From assembly GCF_000482785.1 (NCBI RefSeq), contig NZ_KI519499.1, forward strand, positions 372,001 through 436,000: a stretch of 64,000 nt of DNA, in the 5' to 3' direction. The notes beneath the pieces are model-generated. The model had not been told where the DNA came from and ran no database searches. It worked only from the letters and a program-made list of their open reading frames with translations. Of this stretch, positions 1 to 8,336 are shown in pieces (position 1 is the first letter of the stretch; every line of letters begins with the position of its first letter). The position numbers and the translations under genes were made by a program. The DNA comes from Derxia gummosa DSM 723. GTDB taxonomy: Bacteria > Pseudomonadota > Gammaproteobacteria > Burkholderiales > Burkholderiaceae_E.

Positions 1-161
1 CCGGCACGCTCAAGGCGCTGGTGGCCGACGAGGAATTCGCGGCGCGCACCGTGCCCGCGACCGATCTGTCGGGCAATGAATACGGCACCGGCCGCGAGCT
101 GTTCGGGCTGTTCCGCCGCAACGCGCGCACCGCCGAGGAAGGGGCGTCGCCGCTGCTGTGA
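1..161 (+). CDS. edd: phosphogluconate dehydratase, C-terminal end only
   Basis: This is the last 52 codons of a plus-strand gene that begins before the window, ending in TGA at 159-161. The tail reads DLSGNEYGTGRELFGLFRR and then AEEGAS, the usual end of 6-phosphogluconate dehydratase (Edd, IlvD/Edd family). That enzyme makes 2-keto-3-deoxy-6-phosphogluconate in the Entner-Doudoroff pathway. The next plus-strand gene of known function is eda, the next enzyme of the pathway, which supports the call. The fragment carries no catalytic or cluster-binding residues, so identity rests on the tail and the neighbour. Confidence 0.78.
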   Translation, partial: GTLKALVADEEFAARTVPATDLSGNEYGTGRELFGLFRRNARTAEEGASPLL

Positions 162-285
162 GCGGACCGCCTCTGGCACGCCGTTCGCAAGCGTGATGTA
201 AGCGCCCCAGGAAGGCGCAGCCTGTCACGCACCGGCGCGGCATCACCGTCGCCGCCCTCCACCGAACGAAAAAGAAGCCAACACC

Positions 286-468
286 ATGCGCCATCCCTGC
301 CGTCACCGCGTCGGCCGCCGCCGCGAACTCGCCCGTGCCAAGAAGCTCGCCACCGATTCGCTCCAGGCGAGCGCGGCCGTCCCCGTCATCACCCGCCCGT
401 CCGACAGCGCCGCCCCCGGCGGCGCCCGTACCGGCACCACCACCGACAAACCGGAGAGCACCACATGA
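286..468 (+). CDS. possible small leader ORF in the edd-eda gap
   Basis: The gap between edd and eda is about 300 bases. Its only candidate is a 60-codon Arg-, Ala- and Thr-rich reading frame with a weak purine stretch (aaaaagaag) before its ATG. Its TGA overlaps the eda ATG (ATGA at 465-468), the arrangement of translationally coupled genes. The predicted peptide resembles no family I know and is compositionally like shadow frames elsewhere in this GC-rich sequence. It is as likely to be chance as a leader peptide. No HexR-type palindrome is visible in the gap. Confidence 0.2.
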   Translation: MRHPCRHRVGRRRELARAKKLATDSLQASAAVPVITRPSDSAAPGGARTGTTTDKPESTT

Positions 469-1085
469 ACGCCCTGCCCGCCTTCAAGACCAAGGTCATG
501 CCCGTCGTCGTGATCGACGACGCCGAAGCCGCCGTGCCGCTCGCCGAAGCCCTGCTCGCCGGCGGCATCGACGCGATCGAGATCACGCTGCGCACGCCCG
601 CGGGCATCATCGCGATCGAGCGCGTGGCCAAGGCGGTGCCGGGCATGGTCGTGGGGGCGGGCACGCTCACGCGGCCGGAACATTTCCGCCACGTGCGGGA
701 TGCGGGCGGCGTGTTCGCCGTGTCGCCGGGCCTCACGCCCGCGCTCGCGCAGGCGGCGCGCTTCACCGGTCTGCCGCTGATCCCGGGCACGCAGACGGCC
801 TCGGAAATCATCGCGGCGATGGAGGAAGGCTTCGGCTTCGTCAAGCTCTTCCCGGCCAATCTCGCGGGCGGCATCACGGCGCTCAAGGCCTATGGCTCGG
901 TGTTCGGCGAGATGAAGTTCTGCCCGACCGGCGGCGTCACCGCCGAGACGCTGGCCGACTATCTCGCGCTGCCCAACGTGCCGATCGTGGGCGGCACCTG
1001 GCTCACGCCGCCGGCGCTGGTCAAGGCCGGCGACTGGGCGGCGATCACGGCGCTGGCGGCTGCGGCGACGAAGGCGGCGGGCTGA
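465..1085 (+). CDS. eda: KDPG aldolase (2-dehydro-3-deoxy-phosphogluconate aldolase)
   Basis: The 206-aa product is a cytosolic class I aldolase that splits KDPG into pyruvate and glyceraldehyde 3-phosphate, the last step of the Entner-Doudoroff pathway. The family motifs are present in order: IEITLRTP near residues 38-45 with the catalytic Glu39, GAGT near 64-67, FVKLFPA with the Schiff-base Lys127, and the phosphate-binding FCPTGG near 155. Length is typical for Eda. A ggagag stretch lies just upstream of the ATG. It follows edd on the same strand after 300 bases, so it may share the edd transcript or use its own promoter. A GC hairpin lies just beyond the stop. Confidence 0.95.
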   Translation: MNALPAFKTKVMPVVVIDDAEAAVPLAEALLAGGIDAIEITLRTPAGIIAIERVAKAVPGMVVGAGTLTRPEHFRHVRDAGGVFAVSPGLTPALAQAARFTGLPLIPGTQTASEIIAAMEEGFGFVKLFPANLAGGITALKAYGSVFGEMKFCPTGGVTAETLADYLALPNVPIVGGTWLTPPALVKAGDWAAITALAAAATKAAG

Positions 1086-1093
1086 AACCGCGA

Positions 1094-1115
1094 TGCCGGC
1101 CGCACATGGCCGGCA
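1094..1115. terminator. perfect hairpin after eda
   Basis: A perfect 8-bp inverted repeat (TGCCGGCC, loop GCACAT, GGCCGGCA) begins 9 bases after the eda stop and lies between the convergent eda and ribonuclease genes. No T-run follows on either strand. It may slow polymerase or protect the 3' end but is not a classical intrinsic terminator. Confidence 0.35.
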
Positions 1116-1178
1116 CGCGGCAAGCCCGGCGCTGACTCCGGAGGCGCCGCTCCCCCAAACGGCGCGCCGGCGGCCCGC

Positions 1179-1907
1179 TCAGCGCCGCGACTGACGCCGC
1201 CCGGCGTCCGGGCAATCGATCGGCTTCCAGGCAGTCGAGTAACAGACCTGCAACTCCCCCGATCCGCCCGACCAGCCCATGCGCACGCCGCGCAGCGCCG
1301 GGTTCGTCTCGCGCATCCAGCGAAAGATCTCCGGCGGCCGCAGCGGCGCGTCGGGCAGCACCAGCGCGTTGTAGAGCGCCTTCGTCTTCGTGAAATACGC
1401 GGTCGCGTCGGCGAAGCCGCAGGCGCCGTGCTTTTCCCATTCGCCCTGGAGCAGGTCGGCGCCGGGCTGAGTGCACATGAAGCCCGCGAACGTGGTCGGC
1501 GGCAGCGGCGGCAGGTCGCCGCCGCACCAGCGCGGATGCAGCGGCTGGCGGTCGCCGCGCTCGGTCGTGCAGTCGTCGGGCGCGAGCGACTGACCCCACA
1601 GGCCGTGCACGATCCAGCCGAAGCGGTTGCGCCCGCCGCACTGGAAGTCGAGCCCGGCCGGCAGGCTCCCGCCGTTGCGACGCCGGATGCCGTCGCAGAA
1701 GCCGGGCGACCACGACAGCACGAGCATGTAGTAGTCGGGCCGGCGATCGACGATGCGGCGCAGGCAGCGGTTGGCGTCGGTGTCGGGCGCGATGTCCTTG
1801 CCCGGACGCAGGTCGGCGGCGGCGGGCAGCGCGCAGTTCGGCGCCGCCTGGGCGAGGCCCGCGCCGAACAGCCAGGCCGCCAGCGCGAGCGCATGGCGCA
1901 GGTTCAT
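1179..1907 (-). CDS. ribonuclease T2 family protein, secreted
   Basis: The 242-aa protein starts with a Sec signal (MNLRHALALAAWLFGAGLAQA), so it is predicted periplasmic. Both catalytic segments of the RNase T2 family are visible: FGWIVHGLWGQ with His101 and GEWEKHGAC with Glu156/Glu158 and His160. About ten cysteines could form the disulfides usual in this family. RNase T2 enzymes cut single-stranded RNA through 2',3'-cyclic phosphates. A longer frame runs upstream, but the ATG at 1907 follows the neighbouring gene with a 4-base ATGA overlap and begins directly at the signal peptide. It is the second gene of a two-gene unit with the NYN/LOTUS protein. Confidence 0.93.
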   Translation of the reverse strand: MNLRHALALAAWLFGAGLAQAAPNCALPAAADLRPGKDIAPDTDANRCLRRIVDRRPDYYMLVLSWSPGFCDGIRRRNGGSLPAGLDFQCGGRNRFGWIVHGLWGQSLAPDDCTTERGDRQPLHPRWCGGDLPPLPPTTFAGFMCTQPGADLLQGEWEKHGACGFADATAYFTKTKALYNALVLPDAPLRPPEIFRWMRETNPALRGVRMGWSGGSGELQVCYSTAWKPIDCPDAGRRQSRR

Positions 1908-2842
1908 GGCGCGCGCCCTTCGTTTGTGCCGGTCGCGGCGACTTCCTTCGCGCCGATCTCGGCTCCGTGGCCGGTCGCGGCACTTCCGTCGGCGCCGCCC
2001 GGCACGCCGACGGCCGCCGGCCGCGCATGCCAGCCCCCGCCGCGCCGGCCCAGCTCGAAGCAGCCGGCGGCCTCGACCAGCTCGGTGAGCTTTGCGTAGC
2101 CGTGTCGGCGCGGGTCGAAGTCGGGTTCCAGCTTGCGCAGACGCTGGCTCACCGCGCCGAGCCAGGCCCAGCCGTCCTCGACGGCGCAGGCGGCCATCGC
2201 CTCGCGCAGCATCGGCAGCAGCCGGGCATCGGCCGCGAGTTCGGCGGCCGATTGCGGGGCCGACGGAAAGGGCGGCGGCGCGAGCCGGGGCGCGGGGCGG
2301 ACCGGAGGAAGCCCGGGGGGTGGGTCGGAGCGGGAGATCGGCGCGACGTTGGCCGGGGCGCAGGCGGCGATGCCGGTGCCGGTGCCGGCATCGGCCGCAT
2401 CCGACCCGGCGGCAAGCACTCCGGCGGCGACACAGGACGGCGGCAGCGGCAGCCGCTCGTCGCATGCCGGCGCGAAGGCCGCGTCGGCGCCGGCGCCGAT
2501 CACCGTCAGCCCGGCGGCGCGCAGGCGTTGCGCAAGCGGGAGCAGCGCCGCGTCACCGGGCAGGAAGCAGACGCCGTCAAGCGCTCCCGCATGCAGCAGG
2601 TCCATCGCCGCGACGGCCAGCGCGGCGATCCGGCCGGCGGCGCCGACCTGCGCCGCCTGGACCGCGCCGGCCTGCAATGCCGCGTCCCAGCCAGCCGGCA
2701 TGGGTTGGCGCCAGTCGGCGAAGGCAAGGCGCACCGTCACGCGGCCATGGGCCGCGAGCGCGGCGAGCGTGCCGCCGACGGCATCCGGCACGGCCAGACG
2801 CGTGGCGTCGATCAACAGGGCTAGGCGGGGCTGGGCAGGCAA
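1904..2842 (-). CDS. NYN-like domain plus OST-HTH/LOTUS domain protein
   Basis: The 312-aa cytosolic protein has an N-terminal Rossmann-like region (about 1-125) that looks like a NYN/PIN-type domain. It is followed by a low-complexity Pro/Ala linker (about 150-195) and a LOTUS (OST-HTH) region at about 197-275 with the signatures PDFDPRRHGYAKLTELVEAAG and GGGWHARP. LOTUS domains bind RNA or protein partners. The NYN half is degenerate: the usual D-x-x-N after strand 1 reads IDATRL, and the SDSDF-like motif reads PGDAAL. Asp12 and Asp99 remain, but other metal ligands are missing, so nuclease activity is doubtful. It overlaps the RNase T2 gene by 4 bases, suggesting a joint role in RNA metabolism. 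Confidence 0.75.
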   Translation of the reverse strand: MPAQPRLALLIDATRLAVPDAVGGTLAALAAHGRVTVRLAFADWRQPMPAGWDAALQAGAVQAAQVGAAGRIAALAVAAMDLLHAGALDGVCFLPGDAALLPLAQRLRAAGLTVIGAGADAAFAPACDERLPLPPSCVAAGVLAAGSDAADAGTGTGIAACAPANVAPISRSDPPPGLPPVRPAPRLAPPPFPSAPQSAAELAADARLLPMLREAMAACAVEDGWAWLGAVSQRLRKLEPDFDPRRHGYAKLTELVEAAGCFELGRRGGGWHARPAAVGVPGGADGSAATGHGAEIGAKEVAATGTNEGRAP

Positions 2843-3096
2843 GCGGCGACTCCGACGGAACAGGACGCCCGGACGCTAACCGATCGGCTGCGTCGGCGTC
2901 AGCCCGCCGGCCCCGCCTCGAACGACCGGCGCCGACATAGCCAGGCATCGGCAGGGCATGAGGCGGTATCTCCGGGCATCGCGCGCGCCGCCGATCCCGC
3001 ACCGAGACCCGGTCACGACGGACCTTTTCATCCACCCAGGCCAGTTTGCGCCGGTCAGTGTGAGCATCCGCCGACTCACAACTCCTCATCTCCGAC

Positions 3097-3363
3097 GTGG
3101 AATCACTGCGCGTGGAACGCTCCGGCCCGCTGCACGAACACTGGCTCTGGCTGCGGCTGCGCGACGCCAGCGGCAAGCGCGTGACCTACCTCATCGAGCG
3201 CGAGACGCTCATCGCGCTCGAAGGGGCGGAGTTCTCCGATCTCGACCAGGCCTACGAGCGCCATACCGACCGCATCGAGACCGCCGCGCGCCAGCGCTTC
3301 GACGCCGCCGGCCACGGCGACGCCATCGTGCTCACGCTCGACGATCTCGACGGCATCGGCTGA
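3097..3363 (+). CDS. small DUF1488-like protein
   Basis: An 88-aa cytosolic protein starts at a GTG. Its pattern resembles the DUF1488 family of small proteobacterial proteins of unknown role: a short beta segment (LWLRLRDASGKRVTYLIERETL), then an acidic helix ending DRIETAARQRF, then AIVLTLDDL. No strong ribosome binding site precedes the GTG at 3097, and a second GTG lies 15 bases in, so the start is uncertain. It stands alone between the divergent NYN gene and the convergent porin gene. The family assignment is tentative, but the amino-acid composition is protein-like. Confidence 0.55.
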   Translation: MESLRVERSGPLHEHWLWLRLRDASGKRVTYLIERETLIALEGAEFSDLDQAYERHTDRIETAARQRFDAAGHGDAIVLTLDDLDGIG

Positions 3364-3396
3364 TGCCGGCACCGCGCGCGGCGGGCCGGCCGGGCC

Positions 3397-4728
3397 TCAC
3401 CACCAAGTCTCGGCTTGCACGCCGAAGGTGGAGCCGCTGCGCGCCATGCCGAAGGCGCCGGTGGCCGACAGCGTGTCGCCCGCGACGGCAGCCTTCTGCG
3501 CCGCCTCGTTCCACTTCGCATACGTGTAGAACAGCCGCAGCGAGGGCCGCGAGTTGAAGTAGCGGCCGGCCGAGATCTGCGGCGCGATCGTCAGCTTGTC
3601 GAGCCGGCGCGTCTCGCCGCCCTCGGGCGTGACCTGGTCATGGCCCGCTTCCACCGCGAGGCTCCAGTACTGGTTGAAGTGATACACCGGCCGCGCGCCG
3701 AGCGAGAACCACTTCTGCCTGTTCTCGCGGTTCTCGTACACGGCGGTCGCCATGCCGTTCCACGGGCCGCTTTCCGGCTCGATCAGCACCTGCTCGACCA
3801 CGCGCCAGCTCTTGTCGCCGCTGCTCGCGCTCAGGTCGGGCGCGAGCGCCGACAGGTTCGACACCACGCCCCGGCCGTATTGCAGCACCAGCCGGTTGTA
3901 GCTCTTCGGCTCGCCGAACAGCCCGTTCTGCTGGTGCGAGATGTTGAAGAACTGGCCGTTCGCGCCCTTCACGCCGGCGGCCTTGGCGGCTTCGGTCGTG
4001 TTGCTGGTGCGCAGGTCGATGCCGAGCGTGAGCTTGCCGTCCGGATTCACGTCGATGCCCGACAGGCGGAAGTCGTGGCCGAGCACCGAGCTGCGCGCCG
4101 TGGTCGGCACCGCCGTCGGCACGATCGCGCCGGTGTTCGGGTCGAGCACGAACTGCGTCGAGCTGCCGGTCACCACATCGCCCGAGCTGCGGCGGATCGC
4201 ATAGCTGAGCTGGCCGAAGCCCAGGTCGATGCCCTCGATGCCGCCGCCGTTGCCCGAGTTGTTCCAGTAGAAGAAGTCGTTGATGTGCACGTCCTGGCGC
4301 TGGTAGTAGCGCCGTCCTGCCCACAGGCTCGCCTTGCTGAACGCGCCGGTGCCGATGTTGAGCGCCTGCACCCAGGCCTGCGGCAGGGCGGTGGTGGTGT
4401 TGCCGCTGTCGAACTCGCTGTTGGCGACCTTCAGCGAGGTCATGGTGTTGAGCTTGAAGGTCAGGTCGCTGTCGGGCGCCTTGTAGAGCTGGGCGTTGAA
4501 CACGAGCTCGCCGTAGGTCTCGCATTCGTTGCCGAGACGGTACTTGGCCGCCGCGCCCGGCAGCTGGAAGCAGACCTGCTCGCCGCCCTTGCTGGCGGTG
4601 CCGGCGCCCGAGCGGATGTAGCCGCCGAATTCGAGCGGCACGGGCGAGGTCTGGGCCGCCGCGACGAGCGGCAGGCCGGCGAGGGCGAGGGCCGCTGCGA
4701 GCGGCTTGAGGCGGTGGATGGTGGTCAT
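3397..4728 (-). CDS. LamB-type carbohydrate porin (maltoporin family)
   Basis: The 443-aa protein has a Sec signal (ending LPLVAAAQ) and then an outer-membrane beta-barrel pattern. It starts EFGGYIRSGAG, continues with GRRYYQRQDVHINDFFYWNNSG and ends with an aromatic-terminated strand (VQAETWW), as in LamB/maltoporin. The pair of cysteines near the N-terminus (QVCFQLPG and NECETYGE) matches the loop-1 disulfide of LamB. It would let sugars cross the outer membrane. The start at 4728 is fixed by a strong AGGAGACAAACC ribosome binding site. It is the last gene of the sugar-uptake series behind the PfkB kinase, but a 309-base gap suggests separate control. Confidence 0.9.
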   Translation of the reverse strand: MTTIHRLKPLAAALALAGLPLVAAAQTSPVPLEFGGYIRSGAGTASKGGEQVCFQLPGAAAKYRLGNECETYGELVFNAQLYKAPDSDLTFKLNTMTSLKVANSEFDSGNTTTALPQAWVQALNIGTGAFSKASLWAGRRYYQRQDVHINDFFYWNNSGNGGGIEGIDLGFGQLSYAIRRSSGDVVTGSSTQFVLDPNTGAIVPTAVPTTARSSVLGHDFRLSGIDVNPDGKLTLGIDLRTSNTTEAAKAAGVKGANGQFFNISHQQNGLFGEPKSYNRLVLQYGRGVVSNLSALAPDLSASSGDKSWRVVEQVLIEPESGPWNGMATAVYENRENRQKWFSLGARPVYHFNQYWSLAVEAGHDQVTPEGGETRRLDKLTIAPQISAGRYFNSRPSLRLFYTYAKWNEAAQKAAVAGDTLSATGAFGMARSGSTFGVQAETWW

Positions 4729-5037
4729 GGTTTGTCTCCTGCGGCGTTGTCCCGTCCCTTGCGGGCAGACGTGCTGGTCTGCCCGGTGGTCCGGATGGAT
4801 GGCCCGCGCGCCCGCCCCTGACGGCCGGCGACACGGTCGATTGACGGGTTTCCCGATCGGCGGGCGCGAGCGCCCCCGCATGCCCCGTCGGGCATGTTGA
4901 AAAAGTGCTTCGGGTTCGCGCCCGGGCCGGAACCGCTCCGGCATCGGGCGTCAGGGGGCCGGCGTGAATGCCGGCCGGCCCGCATCACGCCGACGGCCGC
5001 CGGGCCGGTGTGGCCGGGGCCGCCCGCGCGGCGCGCG
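4729..5037. other. 309-base gap between porin and sugar kinase
   Basis: No credible gene is seen. A GC hairpin (GGCCGGC, loop gtgaat, GCCGGCC at 4957-4976) lies about 60 bases beyond the kinase stop and could mark the 3' end of the upstream transcript. The porin ribosome binding site is at the left edge. A porin promoter is expected here, but I cannot place -35/-10 boxes with confidence. Confidence 0.5.
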
Positions 5038-5967
5038 TCAGTACGCCAGTTCGCTCGCGCGGGCCAGGTCGGCGCCGCGCCGCGAGCAGGTGATGGCGGC
5101 CGCGCGCGCGGCGTGACCGAGCAGCGCCGCCAGCGCCGGCGCATCGAGCCGGCCGATCGCCTCGGGCGTCAGTCGGCCCTGGCGCGCGAGCCAGTCGAGC
5201 GTCGCGGCCTGGAAGGTGTCGCCGGCCCCGACGGTGTCGATCACATCCACCTTCACGCCCGGTACCTCGGCATGCACGCCCTCGGTCCAGGCCGCCGCGC
5301 CCTCGGCGCCGCGCGTGACGATCACCAGCTTCACGCCGCGTGCAAGCCATTGCAGGGCGAGCGCAGCGGGCTCAATGTCGCCGTAGAGCAGGCCGATGTC
5401 CTCGTCGCTGATCTTCACCACATGCGCGATCGCCGTGAGCTCGTCCACCTTTGCGCGCCACGCCTCCTTCGACGGCTCGACGTTGAGCCGCACGTTCGGG
5501 TCGTAGCTGATGACGCAGCGTCCGCGCTCCCGCGCCGCCAGCGCCGCGTAGGCGTCGGCGACCGGGCGCACCACCGAGGCATAGGAGCCGAGGTGGATCG
5601 CGCGCACCGCCGGGTCGAGCGGCGGCAGGCGGTCGGGCGTGAGCAGGCGGTCGGCCGCGCCATTGCCGTAGAAGGCATAGACGGGCTGGCCGTCGGCCGC
5701 GGTCTGGATGAAGGCCAGCGTGCTCGGCGCGTCCAGCGGCACCAGGCTCGCCGTGCTCACGCCCTCCTCTTCCAGCACCTGCGCGAGGCGCCGGCCGAGG
5801 AAGTCGTCGGCGATGCCCGCCAGCAGGCCGACCGGCTGGCCGAGCCGCGCGAGGCCGATCGCGACGTTGAAGGGCGAGCCGCCCGGATGCGCTTCGAGGT
5901 GCATCACGCGCTTGGCGCCCGGCTGCACGAACACGTCGAAAAGGGCTTCACCGCAGACGAGGAACAT
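5038..5967 (-). CDS. PfkB-family sugar kinase, probably fructokinase
   Basis: The 309-aa cytosolic kinase belongs to the ribokinase/PfkB family. It opens CGEALFDVF, has the substrate-binding GGSPFNVAIGLARLG near residues 31-45, and carries PfkB signature 2 (DTVGAGDTFQAA) with the catalytic Asp near 250. Bacterial fructokinases have this length and opening, and the neighbouring importer resembles fructose/ribose systems, so fructose is the likely substrate, though sequence alone cannot exclude another hexose. It starts 46 bases after the binding-protein gene and should be co-transcribed. One copy of the dispersed 14-bp palindrome lies inside it (5341-5354). Confidence 0.85.
   Translation of the reverse strand: MFLVCGEALFDVFVQPGAKRVMHLEAHPGGSPFNVAIGLARLGQPVGLLAGIADDFLGRRLAQVLEEEGVSTASLVPLDAPSTLAFIQTAADGQPVYAFYGNGAADRLLTPDRLPPLDPAVRAIHLGSYASVVRPVADAYAALAARERGRCVISYDPNVRLNVEPSKEAWRAKVDELTAIAHVVKISDEDIGLLYGDIEPAALALQWLARGVKLVIVTRGAEGAAAWTEGVHAEVPGVKVDVIDTVGAGDTFQAATLDWLARQGRLTPEAIGRLDAPALAALLGHAARAAAITCSRRGADLARASELAY
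5341..5354 (+). repeat. dispersed palindrome, copy 1 (TGCAAGCCATTGCA)
   Basis: An exact TGCAA-N4-TTGCA copy inside the sugar-kinase gene. On the coding strand it spells Q-W-L-A using CAA, CTT and GCA, codons that are otherwise rare here. It is the exact reverse complement of the copy at 44752. Confidence 0.7.
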
Positions 5968-6013
5968 GGATCGCTTCTTGTGGTTCGAGTGAGGGAGATT
6001 CGCGCCGCGCCGG

Positions 6014-6952
6014 TCAGCGCGAGGCCCAGCCCTTGTAGCCGGCGACGTTGTCGCGCGTGATGAGCTGGGGCGCGAGCTGGATGACGGTCTCGGGCGGCTT
6101 CTTGCCGTTGAGCAGGTCGGCGCCGATCTCGACCGCGCGCTGGGCCTGGGCCCACGGGTCCTGGCTGGCCGAGGCTTCCACCTGGGTGTTGCCCTTGAGC
6201 GCGACCTCGATGTCGGGCGCGCCGTCCACCGAGGTGATGACGATGCCCTTGCGGCCGAGCTGCTTCGCGGCCAGGTCGGTGCCGATGGCCTGCGGATCGT
6301 TGATCGTGAAGATCGCATCCACCTTCGGGAAGCGCGTGAGATGGCCCTGCGCCACGTTCATGCCGCCTTCGCGCGAGCCCTTGCCGTCCTGGTCGTCGGA
6401 CAGCACCTTGAGCGACGGCGCCTTGGCCAGCTCGGCCTTGCAGCCGTTGACGCGGTCGATTACCGCCGACACCTGCGGGCCGTTCTGGATGATGACGTTG
6501 CCGCCCTTGGCGCCAAGCTTGTCGACGATGTACTTGCACGCGAGCTTGCCGGCCGCGACGTTGTCCGTCTGCACGGTCGCGTCGGCGCCGGCGGCCACCA
6601 CGTCCACCGCCACCACGGCGATGCCGGCCTTCTGCGCCTTCTTGACGGCCGGCTCGATCGCCTTCGGGTCGGCGGCGTTCAGCAGGATCAGGTCCACGCC
6701 GGCCGAGATGAAGTTGTCGATCTGGGTGAACTGCTTGTTCAGGTCGTAGTCGGCCGACACGGCCGTGACCTTGACGCCCGGATTGATCGCCTTGGCGCGC
6801 GCCTCGGCGCCCTTGGCCATCGTCACGAAATAGGGGTTGCCGAGCGAGCCGACGGTGATGCCGATCGACTTGAGTTCACGGGCCTGGACAGAGCCGGCGG
6901 CCGCCGTGGCGAGGGCCAGCGCGAGCGCGGCGACGATGCGGGTGGACTTCAT
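6014..6952 (-). CDS. sugar ABC transporter substrate-binding protein (RbsB/FrcB type)
   Basis: The 312-aa periplasmic protein has a Sec signal ending GSVQA and the type I periplasmic-binding fold of the ribose/fructose group. Signatures are IGITVGSLGNPYFVTMAKGAEA at the start of lobe 1, DLILLNAADPKAI, and AIFTINDPQAIGTDLAAKQ in lobe 2. It captures the sugar for the permease and ATPase encoded upstream. Members of this group bind ribose, fructose, xylose or galactose. The adjacent PfkB kinase favours fructose or ribose. It is separated from the permease gene by 351 bases, so it may have its own promoter, which would allow the excess binding protein usual for these systems. Confidence 0.93.
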   Translation of the reverse strand: MKSTRIVAALALALATAAAGSVQARELKSIGITVGSLGNPYFVTMAKGAEARAKAINPGVKVTAVSADYDLNKQFTQIDNFISAGVDLILLNAADPKAIEPAVKKAQKAGIAVVAVDVVAAGADATVQTDNVAAGKLACKYIVDKLGAKGGNVIIQNGPQVSAVIDRVNGCKAELAKAPSLKVLSDDQDGKGSREGGMNVAQGHLTRFPKVDAIFTINDPQAIGTDLAAKQLGRKGIVITSVDGAPDIEVALKGNTQVEASASQDPWAQAQRAVEIGADLLNGKKPPETVIQLAPQLITRDNVAGYKGWASR

Positions 6953-7303
6953 TGTGTTGTCTCCGATGCTGGTCTTGGGCTTGGGGCGTGCCGCGCGGCC
7001 GACCAGTGTCCGCGCGGCGATCAGGGCCGGTTGTCTTGTTGGAGGAGAGACGGCTTTTGCTGCCCTGAGAGAGAAACGGTGGCCGCGAGGGCCGCGCGGC
7101 GCAGGGGCCGCTCAGGCCTGCCGGCGACTTGCGCGGCAGGCGGACGCAACTCGGGCGTCCTCCGCCGATGCGCGGCTTGCAAGCCTTTGCATCGCGGTGG
7201 TACCGGCCGGCGCGAAGGCCGGCGGAGTCGGTGGTGGAACGCGCTGGCGAGGAGGCCGGCGCCTGCGGCGGTCAGCGCCGCTGCGCGCCCGCCCGGCCGG
7301 GCC
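6953..7303. other. 351-base gap between permease and binding protein
   Basis: No gene is seen. It holds a GC hairpin (about 7202-7222, ccggccggc / gccggcgg) after the permease stop and the dispersed palindrome at 7178-7191. It could hold a second promoter for the binding protein or an mRNA-processing site. I cannot assign promoter boxes. Confidence 0.45.
7178..7191 (+). repeat. dispersed palindrome, copy 2 (TGCAAGCCTTTGCA)
   Basis: An exact TGCAA-N4-TTGCA copy in the non-coding gap between permease and binding protein. It is identical to the copy at 38203 inside a cytochrome gene. Confidence 0.7.
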
Positions 7304-8305
7304 TCAGGTACGCGCCCCCGACTGGCGATAGCGGTCGAGCAGCACGGCGCCGATGATGACGACGCCCTTGATGATGTACTGCCAGATGTCCGACACGCCG
7401 AGCAGGATCAGGCCGTTGCCGAGCACCGCGATGATGAGCGCGCCGATCAGCGTGCCGAGGATCGAGCCCACGCCGCCGACGAAGCTCGTGCCGCCCAGGA
7501 TCACCGCCGCGATCGCGTCCAGCTCATACGACTGGCCGAGCTGCAGCCCGTTGGCCGCGAACAGCCGCGCCGAGGTCATCACCGCGCCCAAGCCCGACAG
7601 CGCGCCCGACACCGCGTACACGAACAGCAGCACCTTCCACACCTTGATGCCCGACAGCCGCGCCGCCTCGGGGTTGCCGCCGACCGCGTAGATCTGCACG
7701 CCCAGCACCGTGCGGCGCAGGATGAACCAGCTCAGCGCCACCACCGCCAGCGCGATCACCACCAGCCAGGGCACGCCCAGCAGCGACTCGTTGCCGATGA
7801 AGGCGAACGGCAGGTCGGCGTTGAAGATGGTCTTGTCGTCGCCGAGCAGGCGCGCGAGGCCGCGCATCGCGGTGAGCGCGCCCAGCGTCACGATGAAGGG
7901 CGGCAGCTTGACGAAGGCGATCAGCGAGCCGTTGACGAGGCCGAGCGCGAGGCCCGACGCCAGGCCCGCGAGCACCGCCACGAAGCCCATGCCCGGCACC
8001 TGCGACACCAGCATCGCGATGACGGCCGCCGCCGCGAGGATGGAGCCGACCGACAGGTCGATGCCGCCCGTCAGGATCACGAAGGTCATGCCCGCGGCGA
8101 GCACGATGTTGATCGACGCCTGCTGCGCGACGATCGAGATGTTCTGCATCGTCATGAAGCCGTCGGCCAGCGCGCCGAAGGCGAGGCAGAGCAGCACGAG
8201 CACCGGCAGCATGCCGGCCGCGCGCATGAACTGGCGCGCCCGCGCGCGGGCCTGGATGGGATTGCCCGGCGGCAGCGGGGCGGTGGGGTTGGCGGCTTGG
8301 TTCAT
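7304..8305 (-). CDS. sugar ABC transporter permease (RbsC/FrcC type)
   Basis: The 333-aa inner-membrane protein has about eight to ten hydrophobic segments. It carries the family motifs GMTFVILTGGIDLSVGS (after the third segment) and GNPEAARLSGI (the loop contacting the ATPase), and ends GVVIIGAVLLDRYR. It forms the transmembrane channel of the sugar importer. The ATG at 8305 is preferred because AGGA lies seven bases upstream. An alternative ATG at 8329 would add eight residues. It lies 31 bases after the ATPase gene, clearly in the same operon. Confidence 0.93.
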   Translation of the reverse strand: MNQAANPTAPLPPGNPIQARARARQFMRAAGMLPVLVLLCLAFGALADGFMTMQNISIVAQQASINIVLAAGMTFVILTGGIDLSVGSILAAAAVIAMLVSQVPGMGFVAVLAGLASGLALGLVNGSLIAFVKLPPFIVTLGALTAMRGLARLLGDDKTIFNADLPFAFIGNESLLGVPWLVVIALAVVALSWFILRRTVLGVQIYAVGGNPEAARLSGIKVWKVLLFVYAVSGALSGLGAVMTSARLFAANGLQLGQSYELDAIAAVILGGTSFVGGVGSILGTLIGALIIAVLGNGLILLGVSDIWQYIIKGVVIIGAVLLDRYRQSGART

Positions 8306-8336
8306 GGTCCTGTCTTCCCGTGTCTTCATGGCTTGC

